Shown: piece by piece, positions 52,626-62,048 of the stretch | How positions within the stretch are numbered: position 1 is the first letter of the stretch | How the letters are laid out: every line of letters begins with the position of its first letter | Source of the DNA: Halomicronema sp. CCY15110 | GTDB lineage: Bacteria; Cyanobacteriota; Cyanobacteriia; Phormidesmidales; Phormidesmidaceae | Direction of reading: 5' to 3' | Length of the DNA: 64,000 nt | NCBI RefSeq assembly: GCF_016888165.1 | Contig: NZ_JACSWC010000315.1 | Location: 1-64,000 of the forward strand | Notes under the pieces: generated by a model | Seen by the model: the letters and a program-made list of their open reading frames with translations, nothing else | Databases searched by the model: none | What the model was told of the DNA's origin: nothing | Position numbers and translations under genes: made by a program

Positions 52626-54194
52626 TTAACCGGTGGCGGCAGCGGCGGGTCGCCCGAGTGTCGTAATGTACACAACGGCTTCGTCTTCGGGAATGCCCAG
52701 CACTTCATTGACTTGGTCATCAAAAAAGCCGCCAATGCCGCTGACGCCCAACCCTAAGCGGACAGCGGCCACATTCAGGCGTTGTCCCAAATGGCCAGCG
52801 TCTAAGTGGAGATAACGATAGCCGCGATCGCCATGGCGTGCGATCGCGGCTTTTAAGTCAGCCGTGTGAAAAATGACCGCTCCCGCGTCATGGCCTAAGT
52901 CTTGTCCCAAACAGAGATATTGCAACTCAGGACGAAAGTTCTTGAAGCGAATTTGTCGGAGTTCTTGGGTCAAGGGAGCGTAGTAGTAGCAGCCAGCCTC
53001 TAACCCATCGACACCCGAAACGGCGACAAAAGTCTGAATCAAGCTGAGGTCGCAATAATCTGGATCCCCATCTAGACCTTGCTCAATGTAGTGATGGGGC
53101 TGGTAGACAAAATCCAGCACCGCGTTGAGTTCTTCTAGGGTGAGGTTAGCGCCACTAAATTCTCGGGTCGAGCGTCGCCGCAATAGGGTTTTCTCCATAC
53201 CTCGCAAGCGCGTGTCCCAGTCAATGGGCGGTGTGGTGGTGGATACTTTGAGGCAAAACGGAAAATTGTATTTGTCGTCAGGAATTGCTGTAGCGGCTGG
53301 TCCGACTTGATCGGCCACACTGGGGCGACGACTGTGCCACCGAAAGTCTTCATCCTGCTGGATGCAGGTAGCTTGGTGCATGAGAGGCAGCAGTTCGCCC
53401 TCGGCGAGCCGGGGCATCTTGACCTGTGCCGGGCTCGGCTGAGTTGTGGTGAGATGGGGCAGGTTTTGCTCGACTTGCAGCATGTCGGCCAAAGCGGCCA
53501 CGGCGATCGCTCCCTCTGCTTCAGTATCCAGATACAGCATTTGGTTGATGGCTGAATCGAGATAACCGCCAATGAGGTGCGGACGATAGTCCACAAGGGC
53601 ACCGGCCAGCTCCAGATTGCCCAACACGTGCCCCGCGTCTAGGCAGATGCGCCGATAAGCGCGGTCTTGATAGCGCCAAGCCGAACGGTAAAACACACTG
53701 GTGAGGATGACCGCGACCTGGGTCGTCTCTAAGGCGGGATGCCAAAAGCAAGCGGCCTGCAAGGCTTGCCAGGGGTGGTCGTCCCAAAACCGCCAGAGTG
53801 CATGGGTGCGGGCCTGGTAGTTGTATAAGCCAGCGGGCAGTAGCTGATTGCCCCGGGACACCAGGTAAATCTCCGTCGGATATAGACCACCGGCAGAAGG
53901 AGCCGCTCGCAGATAAAACGTCTGCCCCATCAGGGTTTGAATCTGAGCGGTGAGGCCGTATACGTTGATCAAAAAGTGGGAAAGCCTGGCCCAGGCCCGC
54001 TCATCTGCAGTCGCCTCAGGGTTGACCTTAGATTCTTCTAGGTAAGGTTTAAGGTCGATCTCCGTCCCGAGCCGATAGGTCTTGAAGGGCTCAGGCTGGG
54101 CTCCTTGCATCGCGCGACCCGCCTGAGCAATCGAGTCAGGACTGTATTTAGTGCGATCGTGGAAATATTCCGCTATTGAACTGAGAGAACTCAT
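52626..54194 (-). CDS. SagB/ThcOx-type oxidoreductase (double nitroreductase domain)
   Basis: This encodes 522 residues with two nitroreductase-like halves: N-terminal about 60-260 (RAAPSAGGLYPTEIYLVS, GNLELAGALV) and C-terminal about 330-515 (LLRRRSTREFSGANLTLEELNAVLDF, HLDAGHLGQRLNVAA, LGLGVSGIGGFFDDQVNEVLGI). SagB proteins bind FMN and oxidise azolines to azoles in peptide natural products, but stand-alone copies are frequent in cyanobacteria with unknown substrate. No cyclodehydratase, transporter or precursor peptide is found next to it. There is no signal peptide. It appears to be a single gene. Confidence 0.87.
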   Translation of the reverse strand: MSSLSSIAEYFHDRTKYSPDSIAQAGRAMQGAQPEPFKTYRLGTEIDLKPYLEESKVNPEATADERAWARLSHFLINVYGLTAQIQTLMGQTFYLRAAPSAGGLYPTEIYLVSRGNQLLPAGLYNYQARTHALWRFWDDHPWQALQAACFWHPALETTQVAVILTSVFYRSAWRYQDRAYRRICLDAGHVLGNLELAGALVDYRPHLIGGYLDSAINQMLYLDTEAEGAIAVAALADMLQVEQNLPHLTTTQPSPAQVKMPRLAEGELLPLMHQATCIQQDEDFRWHSRRPSVADQVGPAATAIPDDKYNFPFCLKVSTTTPPIDWDTRLRGMEKTLLRRRSTREFSGANLTLEELNAVLDFVYQPHHYIEQGLDGDPDYCDLSLIQTFVAVSGVDGLEAGCYYYAPLTQELRQIRFKNFRPELQYLCLGQDLGHDAGAVIFHTADLKAAIARHGDRGYRYLHLDAGHLGQRLNVAAVRLGLGVSGIGGFFDDQVNEVLGIPEDEAVVYITTLGRPAAAATG

Positions 54195-55216
54195 ACGATT
54201 AGCAGCTTCAGCAATCCGGCTGTGCGCAGCTCCACTGAAAAGTTGAATGTTGAATACAGCCCAAAAATTGGGAGCTGTTATGAATTACTCTACATTCTCG
54301 CCTAGGCGACTGACAGCGATCGCCCTCGAAACCATCAATATTTACGGTCGCTAACTTGTATGCGCCAACATCAAAGGCGTTTCAGCTGCACAACCCCATC
54401 GACATTTGAGCTGGATGGACATTTGCGAGGGCCAGCGGCTCAGGGCGTGATTCACAGACTGCGTGACTTGCGAGTCTTTCGAATGACTTCATCGTTAGTT
54501 ATTAGCTGGAAACACTCCAACGAAAACAACGGACAGGCTGAGAAAATTCAACAGGAGGTTGATGCTAGCTAGCAACCTGGGAGTCCGTCGTTCAAAAATA
54601 TCTATAAGCGTTACTTTTCTCAGCCATTAGTGAAAGTAGATATGAGGCTGAGATAAATCCAAAAATATCTTTAAGCCAGGTGAAACATTCGTCAAAGCAC
54701 TGTAACTTAACAACCGTTAACTGACTATTGAGAGGGATAAAGTTTGCTGCATTAATCGTTATTTTTTCAGCCAATGTGTTCTCAGTGGATTGAAAATTTT
54801 TGGCTGACAACGTCCTGTCAAGTGTTGCTTAGGTTTCCTTTTCTAGGCCGAAATCGGCTACTCGTAAAGCTACACATTTGTGTCGTTTGTCTGTGTCAAT
54901 TTGAGTTGCGCGCCAGACTCTATGTTGGTGAAATTGAGCGCAATAGTTGAGGCGGTTTTGATGGATTCAATAGGTGTGGTGGCGGCTCATAGATATTTAT
55001 GGTGGTGAACTCTCAACTCCCAGCGAGAAGGGCTTTCTGGTTGAGTCGGCCATCATTTAGCCTCACGTGGAAAACTGCCTTTGACCCGTTTTGTTGGATC
55101 GAGCTGAGGGCTGTTGTCAGGGTGAAGTAGATCTTGGTATGGGCCCGATTCGCAAGCGATTTAGGGAGTGAAACTAATAAAAGGGTTGTTGGGTGTTCAG
55201 CGGAAAATTTGATTTT
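54195..55216. other. Long gene-free region, about 1.0 kb
   Basis: Short ORFs at 54360-54572 and 54592-54810 have no protein-like features. The region is AT-rich around 54600-54800. I found no tRNA, repeat or clear RNA structure. Confidence 0.45.
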
Positions 55217-55747
55217 ATGGTGATGCTAGATTTTAGTGAATTATTGGCTCGCTATCGGGCAGGCGATCGCCGATTCCCAGGTGTCAAGATCGAACATGCG
55301 GATGAGTTTGAATGTGATTTGCGAGAAATTGATCTCTTTGCAGCGACGATTAATAATGTTTATTTGCCGTATGGCAATTTGAGTCGAGCTAATCTGCAAG
55401 ATTTGGTGGTAAAACAGGGCAACCTTGGCGATGCCAAATTCACCAACAGCAACTTGAACCGGGCACAATTAGACGGCGTCAATTTGTCGCGGGCTGATCT
55501 GCGCTATGCCCGACTGCGGGAAGCGAGTTTCTGTCGCTGTAATTTAAGCGGGGCCGACCTGACTGGGGCTGACCTGACTGGGGCCGACCTGACTGAGGCT
55601 GACCTGACTGGGGCTGCACTCCAAGATGCCGATTTGAGCCAAGCTTGTGTAATCGGGGCGAATTTTTTTCGGGCTGCTAATCTGGATGTGGCGAACGCGA
55701 AGTGCGATCGCACCACAATTTTGCCGGACGGTCATTACTATCCCTGA
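55217..55747 (+). CDS. Pentapeptide-repeat protein
   Basis: This encodes about 176 residues (a GTG at 55193 or an ATG at 55223 are alternatives; no clear ribosome site). After an N-terminal part (DFSELLARYRAGDRRFPGVKIEHADEFECDLREIDLFAATINNVYLPYGNLSR) the remainder is a run of A(D/N)L pentapeptides, including four nearly identical ADLTG/ADLTE units encoded by a tandem DNA repeat at 55556-55615. This predicts a right-handed beta-helix of about six coils. There is no signal peptide. Its relation to the longer pentapeptide protein at 30.9 kb is only by fold. The function is unknown. Confidence 0.88.
   Translation: MVMLDFSELLARYRAGDRRFPGVKIEHADEFECDLREIDLFAATINNVYLPYGNLSRANLQDLVVKQGNLGDAKFTNSNLNRAQLDGVNLSRADLRYARLREASFCRCNLSGADLTGADLTGADLTEADLTGAALQDADLSQACVIGANFFRAANLDVANAKCDRTTILPDGHYYP
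55556..55615 (+). repeat. Four tandem 15-bp repeats within the pentapeptide gene
   Basis: The unit GACCTGACTGGGGCT is repeated four times from 55556, 55571, 55586 and 55601. Differences are one C for T in unit 2 and one A for G in unit 3. Each unit encodes one pentapeptide (DLTGA phase). Such near-identity at the DNA level suggests recent unit expansion. Confidence 0.85.
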
Positions 55748-55778
55748 GCCGATGAATGAGGACGCTGGGGATCAGGAC

Positions 55779-56783
55779 TTATCCCTCGCCGCCGAGTACC
55801 TTGGTCCGGTTGAATCGGACGCGCGCAAGTTCCGTAGGCTCACGTTGTGTGACGGTGGGCGTCGCCTGTAAAGGTTTGATCCCAGCGAGATCTAAAATTT
55901 CAGGAATTAAATCTTCCCGCCGAATGGCCATCATGTGCACGCCCTGGCAGAGATCCTGGGCGGCTTTGACCTGTTCCGCCGCGATCATCATGCCTTCGCG
56001 GAGGGGCTCTGAGGCGGTCGCCAAGCGTTGAATAATGTGCTCAGGAATATTGACGCCGGGGACGTTGCGGTTAATGAATTGGGCGTTCTTAGCGGACTTC
56101 AGCAGAAAAATGCCGGCCAAAATGGGGCGATCGCAGCCCACCGCGATTTGATCCATAAACTTTTCTAGCCGCTCAAAGTCATCGATGAGTTGACTTTGAA
56201 AGAATTGCGCTCCCGCTTCGAGCTTTTTGGCAAAGCGCCGCTGGAGCCCCGACCAACTGCGACATTGGGGATCGATCGCGGCTCCGGCAAATAATCGCAC
56301 CGCTTGATTGGGTAAGGGGCGATCGCAGGCATCCACACCATTGTTTAACTGGCGGATGAGCTGCAGTAGCCGTACCGATTCCAGGTCAAAAACGGGACGT
56401 GCTCCGGTTTGGTCGCCTGCTTTTACCGGGTCGCCCGTCAGCGCCAAAATATTGCGAATCCCCAGGGCATAGGCACCCAGTAAATCGGCCTGGAGGGCAA
56501 TGCGGTTGCGATCGCGGCAGGCCATTTGGCAAATTGGCTCCAGCCCTTGCTGTCGCAAGATGACTGACGCAGCTAGAGATGACATGCGCATTACCGCACG
56601 GCTGCCGTCAGTAATGTTGACGGCGTGGACTCGCCCCCGCAACTGCTGAGCCATCTGCACCATGTGGCTCACATCCCCCCCCTTGGGCGGCATGACTTCT
56701 GCCGTGATCAAAAACTCCCGAGCCTCGGCAGCTTTTTGGAAATGTGAGGTGGGTAAGGCGTGGGTATCAGTGGGCGACATCAA
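55779..56783 (-). CDS. metF: Methylenetetrahydrofolate reductase
   Basis: This encodes 334 residues of a TIM-barrel flavoprotein of the MetF family, which reduces 5,10-methylene-tetrahydrofolate to 5-methyl-tetrahydrofolate for methionine synthesis. Visible blocks: EFLITAEVMPPKGGDVSHM (start strand, with catalytic E), NITDGSRAVMRMSSLA, LTGDPVKAGDQ (the loop that binds the flavin/folate), and AGAQFFQSQLIDDFERLEKF. It is shorter than the eukaryotic form, without the regulatory domain. A divergent cyanobacterial subgroup fits. The start ATG is at 56783. Confidence 0.88.
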   Translation of the reverse strand: MMSPTDTHALPTSHFQKAAEAREFLITAEVMPPKGGDVSHMVQMAQQLRGRVHAVNITDGSRAVMRMSSLAASVILRQQGLEPICQMACRDRNRIALQADLLGAYALGIRNILALTGDPVKAGDQTGARPVFDLESVRLLQLIRQLNNGVDACDRPLPNQAVRLFAGAAIDPQCRSWSGLQRRFAKKLEAGAQFFQSQLIDDFERLEKFMDQIAVGCDRPILAGIFLLKSAKNAQFINRNVPGVNIPEHIIQRLATASEPLREGMMIAAEQVKAAQDLCQGVHMMAIRREDLIPEILDLAGIKPLQATPTVTQREPTELARVRFNRTKVLGGEG

Positions 56784-56906
56784 ACTGGTTTAAAGAAAAT
56801 TTTGGTTGCAGGTAGAAATAGAAGAGGCATCCAGAGGTCAGCTATTTGGTCAGTATATCCTGCCACCTTTGCCATGCTGAAGTCAGAGTAAGCGACCGTT
56901 AATGGT

Positions 56907-57917
56907 CTAAAGCGGCTGTGAATAGCCCAGAGCTGATTTTGCTTTAGCAAGGGTTTGCAGGGCGATCGCTTCCGCTTTTTCGCGCCCCTCCCGCAGAATT
57001 GATTCCAAATAGGCGCGATCGGCCATTAGGGCCTGATATTTTTCTTGGATGGGTTGCAGTGTTGCCACCATCGTCTCGGCCAGCAACGGTTTGAATTGTC
57101 CCCACCCCATGTCAGCGCATTCCTGCGCCACAGATTCTTTAGTTTGGCCCGATAGGATCATGTAGAGCGTCAGCAAATTTTGGCATTCGGGGCGATCGGG
57201 GTTATCAAACTCTAGACCGCGCACCGGGTCACTTTTGCAGCGCTTAATTTTTTTCAGAATCAGCTCTGGCGGATCAATTAAATCAATGCGGCTCATTTCG
57301 GAGGGATCAGACTTCGACATCTTTTTCGTCCCATCCGTCAGACTCATGACCCGCGCCCCCGCCTTTTGAATCATCGGCTCTGGCACCTTGATGACAGGTT
57401 TCTCATCGCTGCCATATTGAAAGTTGAAGCGATTCACAATGTCACGGGTGAGTTCCACATGCTGTTTTTGGTCTTCGCCAACGGGCACCAAATCCGGCTC
57501 ATACAGCAAAATGTCGGCGGCCTGCAATACCGGGTAGTCAAACAAGCCGACCGTCACATTCTCCCCTTGCTTGACGGCTTTCTCTTTGAACTGGATCATG
57601 CGCTCCAACCAGTTCAGCGGCGTCACACAGTTGAAGAGCCAAGCCAATTCGCTGTGGGCCGAAATGTGAGATTGTACAAAAATAGTGGATTTTTGCGGGT
57701 CGATGCCACAGGCGAGGTAAGTGGCCGCGACTTTGTAGGTATCGGCAGCCAGCGCCTTGGGATTATGGGGCACCGTGATGGCGTGCAAATCGGCCATGAA
57801 CAAGAAGCTGTCGTATTCCTCTTGTAAGGCAACCCAGTTGCGGATGGCCCCCAAATAATTGCCCAGGTGCAGGTTGCCCGTAGGTTGAATGCCCGAAAGA
57901 ATACGGTTCTTGCCCAT
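56907..57917 (-). CDS. trpS: Tryptophanyl-tRNA synthetase
   Basis: This encodes 336 residues of a class I synthetase charging tRNA-Trp. The HIGH-type motif is PTGNLHLGNYLGA (11-23) and the KMSKS motif is intact (about residue 198) in TDGTKKMSKSDPSEMSRI. The start MGKNRILSGIQPTGNLHLG and the EDQKQHVELTRDIVNRFN block are typical. The length matches bacterial TrpRS. It is a single gene on the minus strand, 83 bases from the divergent 58025 gene. Confidence 0.96.
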   Translation of the reverse strand: MGKNRILSGIQPTGNLHLGNYLGAIRNWVALQEEYDSFLFMADLHAITVPHNPKALAADTYKVAATYLACGIDPQKSTIFVQSHISAHSELAWLFNCVTPLNWLERMIQFKEKAVKQGENVTVGLFDYPVLQAADILLYEPDLVPVGEDQKQHVELTRDIVNRFNFQYGSDEKPVIKVPEPMIQKAGARVMSLTDGTKKMSKSDPSEMSRIDLIDPPELILKKIKRCKSDPVRGLEFDNPDRPECQNLLTLYMILSGQTKESVAQECADMGWGQFKPLLAETMVATLQPIQEKYQALMADRAYLESILREGREKAEAIALQTLAKAKSALGYSQPL

Positions 57918-58024
57918 AGATCAGAAAGTTATCAGTCTGTATACTCTGTTTACGCATTGTATAAGAAGCCCTAGAGCATTTCGGCTTTAAAAGCCTGTTT
58001 GTGTTGTTCAGAGAGAAGGAAGCC

Positions 58025-58327
58025 ATGGATAAGCCCCTATCACAATCTCCGGTGAAAGCCTTGGAAAGCGCGATTAATCTGGCGCAAAATACTGATTCCA
58101 ACGAGCAAGCCCACGCGACCTTTAACGAAGTTTTAGAGACGGTGCGGGCGAATGATCCGCAGACTGCGGCGATGTTGCAGATGCTCTGGCGCGAATATGT
58201 GACGACCCAACGCTCCGCGACCTTTTGGCAGGAGTTGTGCCAGGTGGAAAAGCATCTCTCCGAGCGGATTACGGAAAGTCACGTGCAGCTACGACAAAAC
58301 TACTTGCGGTTGATGCAAGAACAGTAA
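58025..58327 (+). CDS. Hypothetical helical protein, 100 residues
   Basis: The ATG at 58025 is preceded by AAGGA at 58018-58022; an ORF start at 58001 would put that site inside the gene. The product is soluble and strongly helical (MDKPLSQSPVKALESAINLAQ, AHATFNEVLETVRAND, MLQMLWREYVTTQRSATFWQELCQVEKHLSERI), with heptad-like spacing that may form a helical bundle. I recognise only a general likeness to short conserved cyanobacterial proteins, not a named family. A good terminator follows at 58387-58423. Confidence 0.7.
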   Translation: MDKPLSQSPVKALESAINLAQNTDSNEQAHATFNEVLETVRANDPQTAAMLQMLWREYVTTQRSATFWQELCQVEKHLSERITESHVQLRQNYLRLMQEQ

Positions 58328-58386
58328 TTGGGGTTAAGAATCCCTGGCTAGCAGTTAATGTTTTGCTAGGGCTTGAGGATCAGGAG

Positions 58387-58423
58387 GGGCGTTACACACT
58401 TTGCGAGTTGTGACGCCCTTTTT
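58387..58423 (+). terminator. Intrinsic terminator
   Basis: GGGCGTTACA (58387-58396) pairs with TGTGACGCCC (58409-58418), ten pairs with one G-U, followed by five T residues. It lies 60 bases after the 100-residue gene and converges on menF. Confidence 0.75.
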
Positions 58424-58485
58424 GCTCTTGATTGGGGGACGATAAGCAAGAGGCCGCACTCGGGAAGCGTCACGCCTGTTGTCTT

Positions 58486-59910
58486 TTACCCCAGGGCTTC
58501 GGCTAGGGCTTGCAGCTTGAGCTGAATTTCGGCGAGTTCTTGGGCGGGGTCAGAGTCGGCGACAATGCCGGCACCGGCAAACAAGCGGGCCTGATTTTTT
58601 TGAATTAACGCTGAGCGAATGCCAACGATAAATTCGCTGTTGCCGGCAGGGTCGATCCACCCCAGGGGAGCGGCGTACAGGCCCCGATCGCAGGTTTCCT
58701 CTTGCTGAATGCGATCGCAGGCTGCTGCCATGGGGACGCCTGCCACGGCCGGCGTTGGGTGCAGACACTCGACTAAGCGCAGGGGCGAGGTCTGGGGGGT
58801 CACCTCGGCGCAGATGGGGGTGTGCAAGTGTTGAATATTGGAAAGTCGCAGCAGTCCGGGGGGGGTGCTGTAGCAAGGATGCAGTCCTTCGGCCTCCAGG
58901 CGCTGCACAATGAAATCGAGCACGAGTTGGTGCTCCTGCTGTTCTTTGGGATTTTTGAGCAACTGCTGGCCGATCGCGCGATCGCGCTCAGGCGTTGGTC
59001 CTCGGGGGGCCGACCCGGCCAGCGCATCGGTGACGAGTCGCCCCTGGCGGATGCTCAGTAAGCGTTCGGGACTGGCCCCGATGAAGTGGCTATCGGCTGC
59101 TCCGGAAAAGGAAAAGATGTAGCAGTCGGGATAGCGCGATCGCAAGCGGGGCAGGGCAATGTCTCGCCGAAAGGGGTGGGCGCGGGTGACATCAAAGGCT
59201 TGGGCCACCACTTGTTTTTGCAACTCATGCCGGTGAATGGCGGCGAGGGTATTCGTCACCTTTTGCTGAAACTGTTGGCCTTCGGGCAGGGCCAGTTGGG
59301 GCTGCCAGGCAACGGCGTCGCGGCCGCCGGGACTTTCCCGTAGGCGGGCGGTGGGGGCCAGGCGCTGCAACTGACTCACCTGTTCGGCGATCGCCCGCGC
59401 CAGGGGGGCTAAGCGGCTGTGGGGACGAATCAGCACATTGGCAATCAAGACGCAGCGCTGCTTTTGGCGAACGACTTGCCAACGGGTGAGCAGCACCGTT
59501 GCCGGGGTAAAGCCCCCAATGGCCGCAGCGACGGTATCAAAGAAGGAAAAGCTACAGAAAAAGTAAGGCCCCTCCGGTCGTTGGGGAAAGGCGTGGATGT
59601 GAGGCTGCCAATGGGCAATGGTCTGACGGGCGGCGGTGAAGCGATCGCGACCGCTGAAGTGCTCACAAATGAGGGCATCCCAGGCGGCGATCGCCTGTCC
59701 GCGGGAGGGTGATTCAAAATAGCACTGACGCTGATGGGGTTGCGGATAGGTCAATAACACCGCCAACGGATCGACCATGGGCAGCGGAAACGACAAGCTC
59801 GCCAGCTGTTCGGTGTTGGCCTGCTGGGCCTGTTGGAGACAGGTTTTCAGCGCTTGATGAATCTGGGGGTAATGGGGGAGAGGATTCGACCTTGAGGGTG
59901 CGACTGTCAT
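58486..59910 (-). CDS. menF: Isochorismate synthase
   Basis: This encodes 474 residues of a chorismate-using enzyme that makes isochorismate, the first step of phylloquinone synthesis. The C-terminal domain holds the family signature: GASPERLLSIRQGRLVTDALAGSAPRG, LKNPKEQQEHQLVLDFI, HTPICAEVTP and RLFAGAGIVADSDPAQELAEI. The N-terminal 200 residues are less conserved, as usual. The start ATG at 59910 is preferred to the TTG at 59925. A symbol such as entC is possible, but phylloquinone use makes menF more fitting. It is single; menG lies 17 kb upstream. Confidence 0.92.
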   Translation of the reverse strand: MTVAPSRSNPLPHYPQIHQALKTCLQQAQQANTEQLASLSFPLPMVDPLAVLLTYPQPHQRQCYFESPSRGQAIAAWDALICEHFSGRDRFTAARQTIAHWQPHIHAFPQRPEGPYFFCSFSFFDTVAAAIGGFTPATVLLTRWQVVRQKQRCVLIANVLIRPHSRLAPLARAIAEQVSQLQRLAPTARLRESPGGRDAVAWQPQLALPEGQQFQQKVTNTLAAIHRHELQKQVVAQAFDVTRAHPFRRDIALPRLRSRYPDCYIFSFSGAADSHFIGASPERLLSIRQGRLVTDALAGSAPRGPTPERDRAIGQQLLKNPKEQQEHQLVLDFIVQRLEAEGLHPCYSTPPGLLRLSNIQHLHTPICAEVTPQTSPLRLVECLHPTPAVAGVPMAAACDRIQQEETCDRGLYAAPLGWIDPAGNSEFIVGIRSALIQKNQARLFAGAGIVADSDPAQELAEIQLKLQALAEALG

Positions 59911-59925
59911 AGAGAGTGATAACAA

Positions 59926-60297
59926 CCGATGTCAAAACAGAATATTAAAAATGAATTGTCTTCAGGCTGAGGTCAACCCGAGATGAAATGCCCAAGCGGC
60001 GCTTTTTCAATGGTCGCATCAATTTTGAAAGAGCACCGGATCACCCCATGAAGAACCATTAAGCTACCGGGGGCGGTGACAGGGCGGCAACCTCTTTTTG
60101 CGCTCACTGCCCACCTCCCTGCCAAAGCGGGTAAGGCGGCCAACGATCCTTGGCCCGCTGTTCACGTTGTCCCACAGTTCAGGCGCTCCACCCTGAGTTC
60201 CTGATGCAAGTGATCGATGTGTTCCCGAATTTACTCTATAGTTTCCGGCGTAGCAGCGAGTGAGTGATGATCGCCTATCTACCCCAATGACAGCGGC
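59926..60297. other. Intergenic region, about 370 bp
   Basis: This contains a small imperfect inverted repeat GGCGGCCAA...TTGGCCCGC near 60140-60163. No gene or RNA was found. Confidence 0.4.
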
Positions 60298-61848
60298 TTA
60301 GCCGATGCCCAAACGTCCAGCCAGAGAGGGCGTGAGCGGCAAGAGGGTGGCCAGGGTGAGAAATAGAGCGAGCAATCCCAAGGCGGCGCGAGCATCGTCG
60401 GGCTCGGTGAGTTCGTTCGTGGCGGGGCGCTCTTGATTGCGTTGCAAAAACAAAATCAACACGGCCCAATACAGAGCGAGGGGGTTGGCGAGGGAGGCGA
60501 TCGCCAAAATGATGAGGGTAATCACCGTGGCGCGGCCTGCCGTTTTGCGACCATAGATTGACTGCACGATGCGCCCCCCGTCGAGTTGACCGGCGGGCAG
60601 TAAATTCAGTGCAGTAATCACCAGGCCCAACCACCCCACCAAGGCCAGGGGATGAATATCGATAAGCGGATTGGCCAAAGCGTCGCCCAGCACAATTTTG
60701 GCAAGCGCTCCGACGAGTACAGAACCTTGGAAAAATTCAACGGGTAACTGAAATTCACTGCCGGGATGAGAAAGCAGCAAACCTACAATCAGCAGCGCAA
60801 AGGACAGGATGCCGCCGACTGCCGGGCCGGCGATCGCCACATCAAAGAGTACAGAACGATTGGGCAAAACTGACTCAATGCGGGTGAGGGCACCAAAAGC
60901 CCCGATATCCCAAGTGGGCAAAAAGAACGGCCAACTGAGCCTGACCTGATTCTGTTGGGCCATGACCCAGTGGCCGATTTCATGGGCCACTAGAATCGTG
61001 ATGACGCCCGCCGCAAAGGGCAGCGCCTGGGGCCATTTTTCGGGGGTCGATAGCAGATCAAAGCCCATCAAAATGCCGCTGGCTTCTAGGCAGGTTAACC
61101 CAGTGGCGATCGCCATTACCACGGCAAATCCTTTTTGCACCGGGGTTAGGGGTTTGGGGTCTGTGGTTTTAGGCAGGGCGACGATCGCGGGCTTCCCCTG
61201 CGGATCGGCCACCAGAAAGAGGCGAAAGCGCTGGTCCAATCGCTCATCTGCCAAGGTGGTGAGGGTGGCGATAGTGGCTTCTGGCTCGCCGCGTAAATTG
61301 CCCTTGAAAATGGCCCCTTGGTCGTAGGGTACGGTCTCGGTTCTAAAAAACGTATCGACGCCAAAAATGCCTTCCAAGGCGACCCGATCATCGGGGGCGA
61401 TCATCGGTTCTGCTTCGGTGTCTGGCGAGTCAGATGACTCTGGCGGAGCGGTCTTCGCCGCCGCATTGGCCTCGGGGCGATCAACCGGGCTGCCCAACTC
61501 AGCGGTATCCGTAGCCGTACCCTGGGCAATCTCTTGGGCGATCGCTTCCGACGCCGGGGGTGACATAAACTCTTTCAGCTTTTGGGCCGCTAGTTCGTCT
61601 TGTCCCAACACTCGCAAACGCCGCCCTAAATAGATGTAAGTCCCTGCGGATGCCACCACCAACAGCAACACCCCGGCTAAATTGATGTAAATGCCGAGGG
61701 TGAACAGGCCAAAAAACAGTAGCCAGGGCAGCATCAGCACCACGGATTGTAGCCAAGCAAAGACGCCGATTTTGCCGTAGGGACGAGCGCGCACAAAGCC
61801 CCAAACGAGGAGGGCGATCGCGGCCAAAAAGATGAGTAGCGTAACCAT
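60298..61848 (-). CDS. Site-2 protease family membrane metalloprotease (EGY-like)
   Basis: This encodes 516 residues. Two N-terminal membrane segments (1-20, 36-75) are followed by an acidic linker (80-160) and a soluble region, then a membrane M50 domain: HEIGH zinc motif at 289-293 and LDGG at 422-425 in LLPAGQLDGGRI, the second zinc ligand. The layout with a long soluble front matches cyanobacterial and plant EGY-type proteases rather than RseP, and no PDZ domain is seen. The substrate is unknown; release of membrane-bound regulators is typical. The start ATG at 61848 gives MVTLLIFLAAIALL. Confidence 0.9.
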   Translation of the reverse strand: MVTLLIFLAAIALLVWGFVRARPYGKIGVFAWLQSVVLMLPWLLFFGLFTLGIYINLAGVLLLVVASAGTYIYLGRRLRVLGQDELAAQKLKEFMSPPASEAIAQEIAQGTATDTAELGSPVDRPEANAAAKTAPPESSDSPDTEAEPMIAPDDRVALEGIFGVDTFFRTETVPYDQGAIFKGNLRGEPEATIATLTTLADERLDQRFRLFLVADPQGKPAIVALPKTTDPKPLTPVQKGFAVVMAIATGLTCLEASGILMGFDLLSTPEKWPQALPFAAGVITILVAHEIGHWVMAQQNQVRLSWPFFLPTWDIGAFGALTRIESVLPNRSVLFDVAIAGPAVGGILSFALLIVGLLLSHPGSEFQLPVEFFQGSVLVGALAKIVLGDALANPLIDIHPLALVGWLGLVITALNLLPAGQLDGGRIVQSIYGRKTAGRATVITLIILAIASLANPLALYWAVLILFLQRNQERPATNELTEPDDARAALGLLALFLTLATLLPLTPSLAGRLGIG

Positions 61849-62048
61849 AGGAGCGGTATCGGTGGGGGAGCCTCAACTCTAGTTAATGTAACTGAGTGCG
61901 GACGTTTACACCGAATTTCTCCCGTTGGCATCGCCTGCCATGGCGGTTCTGGCTAGCTTCCTAAGAGTCGGGCCTTGCCCTCGCCACCGCGCCTTGCTTG
62001 CCGCCACCGCCTAGCTACGCGCTTAGGTTAATCAAGCATCGGGGTAGC

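Noticed and set aside
55556-55615. Tandem repeats considered as a CRISPR array or minisatellite
   Set aside because: The units are directly adjacent, without spacers, and encode pentapeptides in frame.
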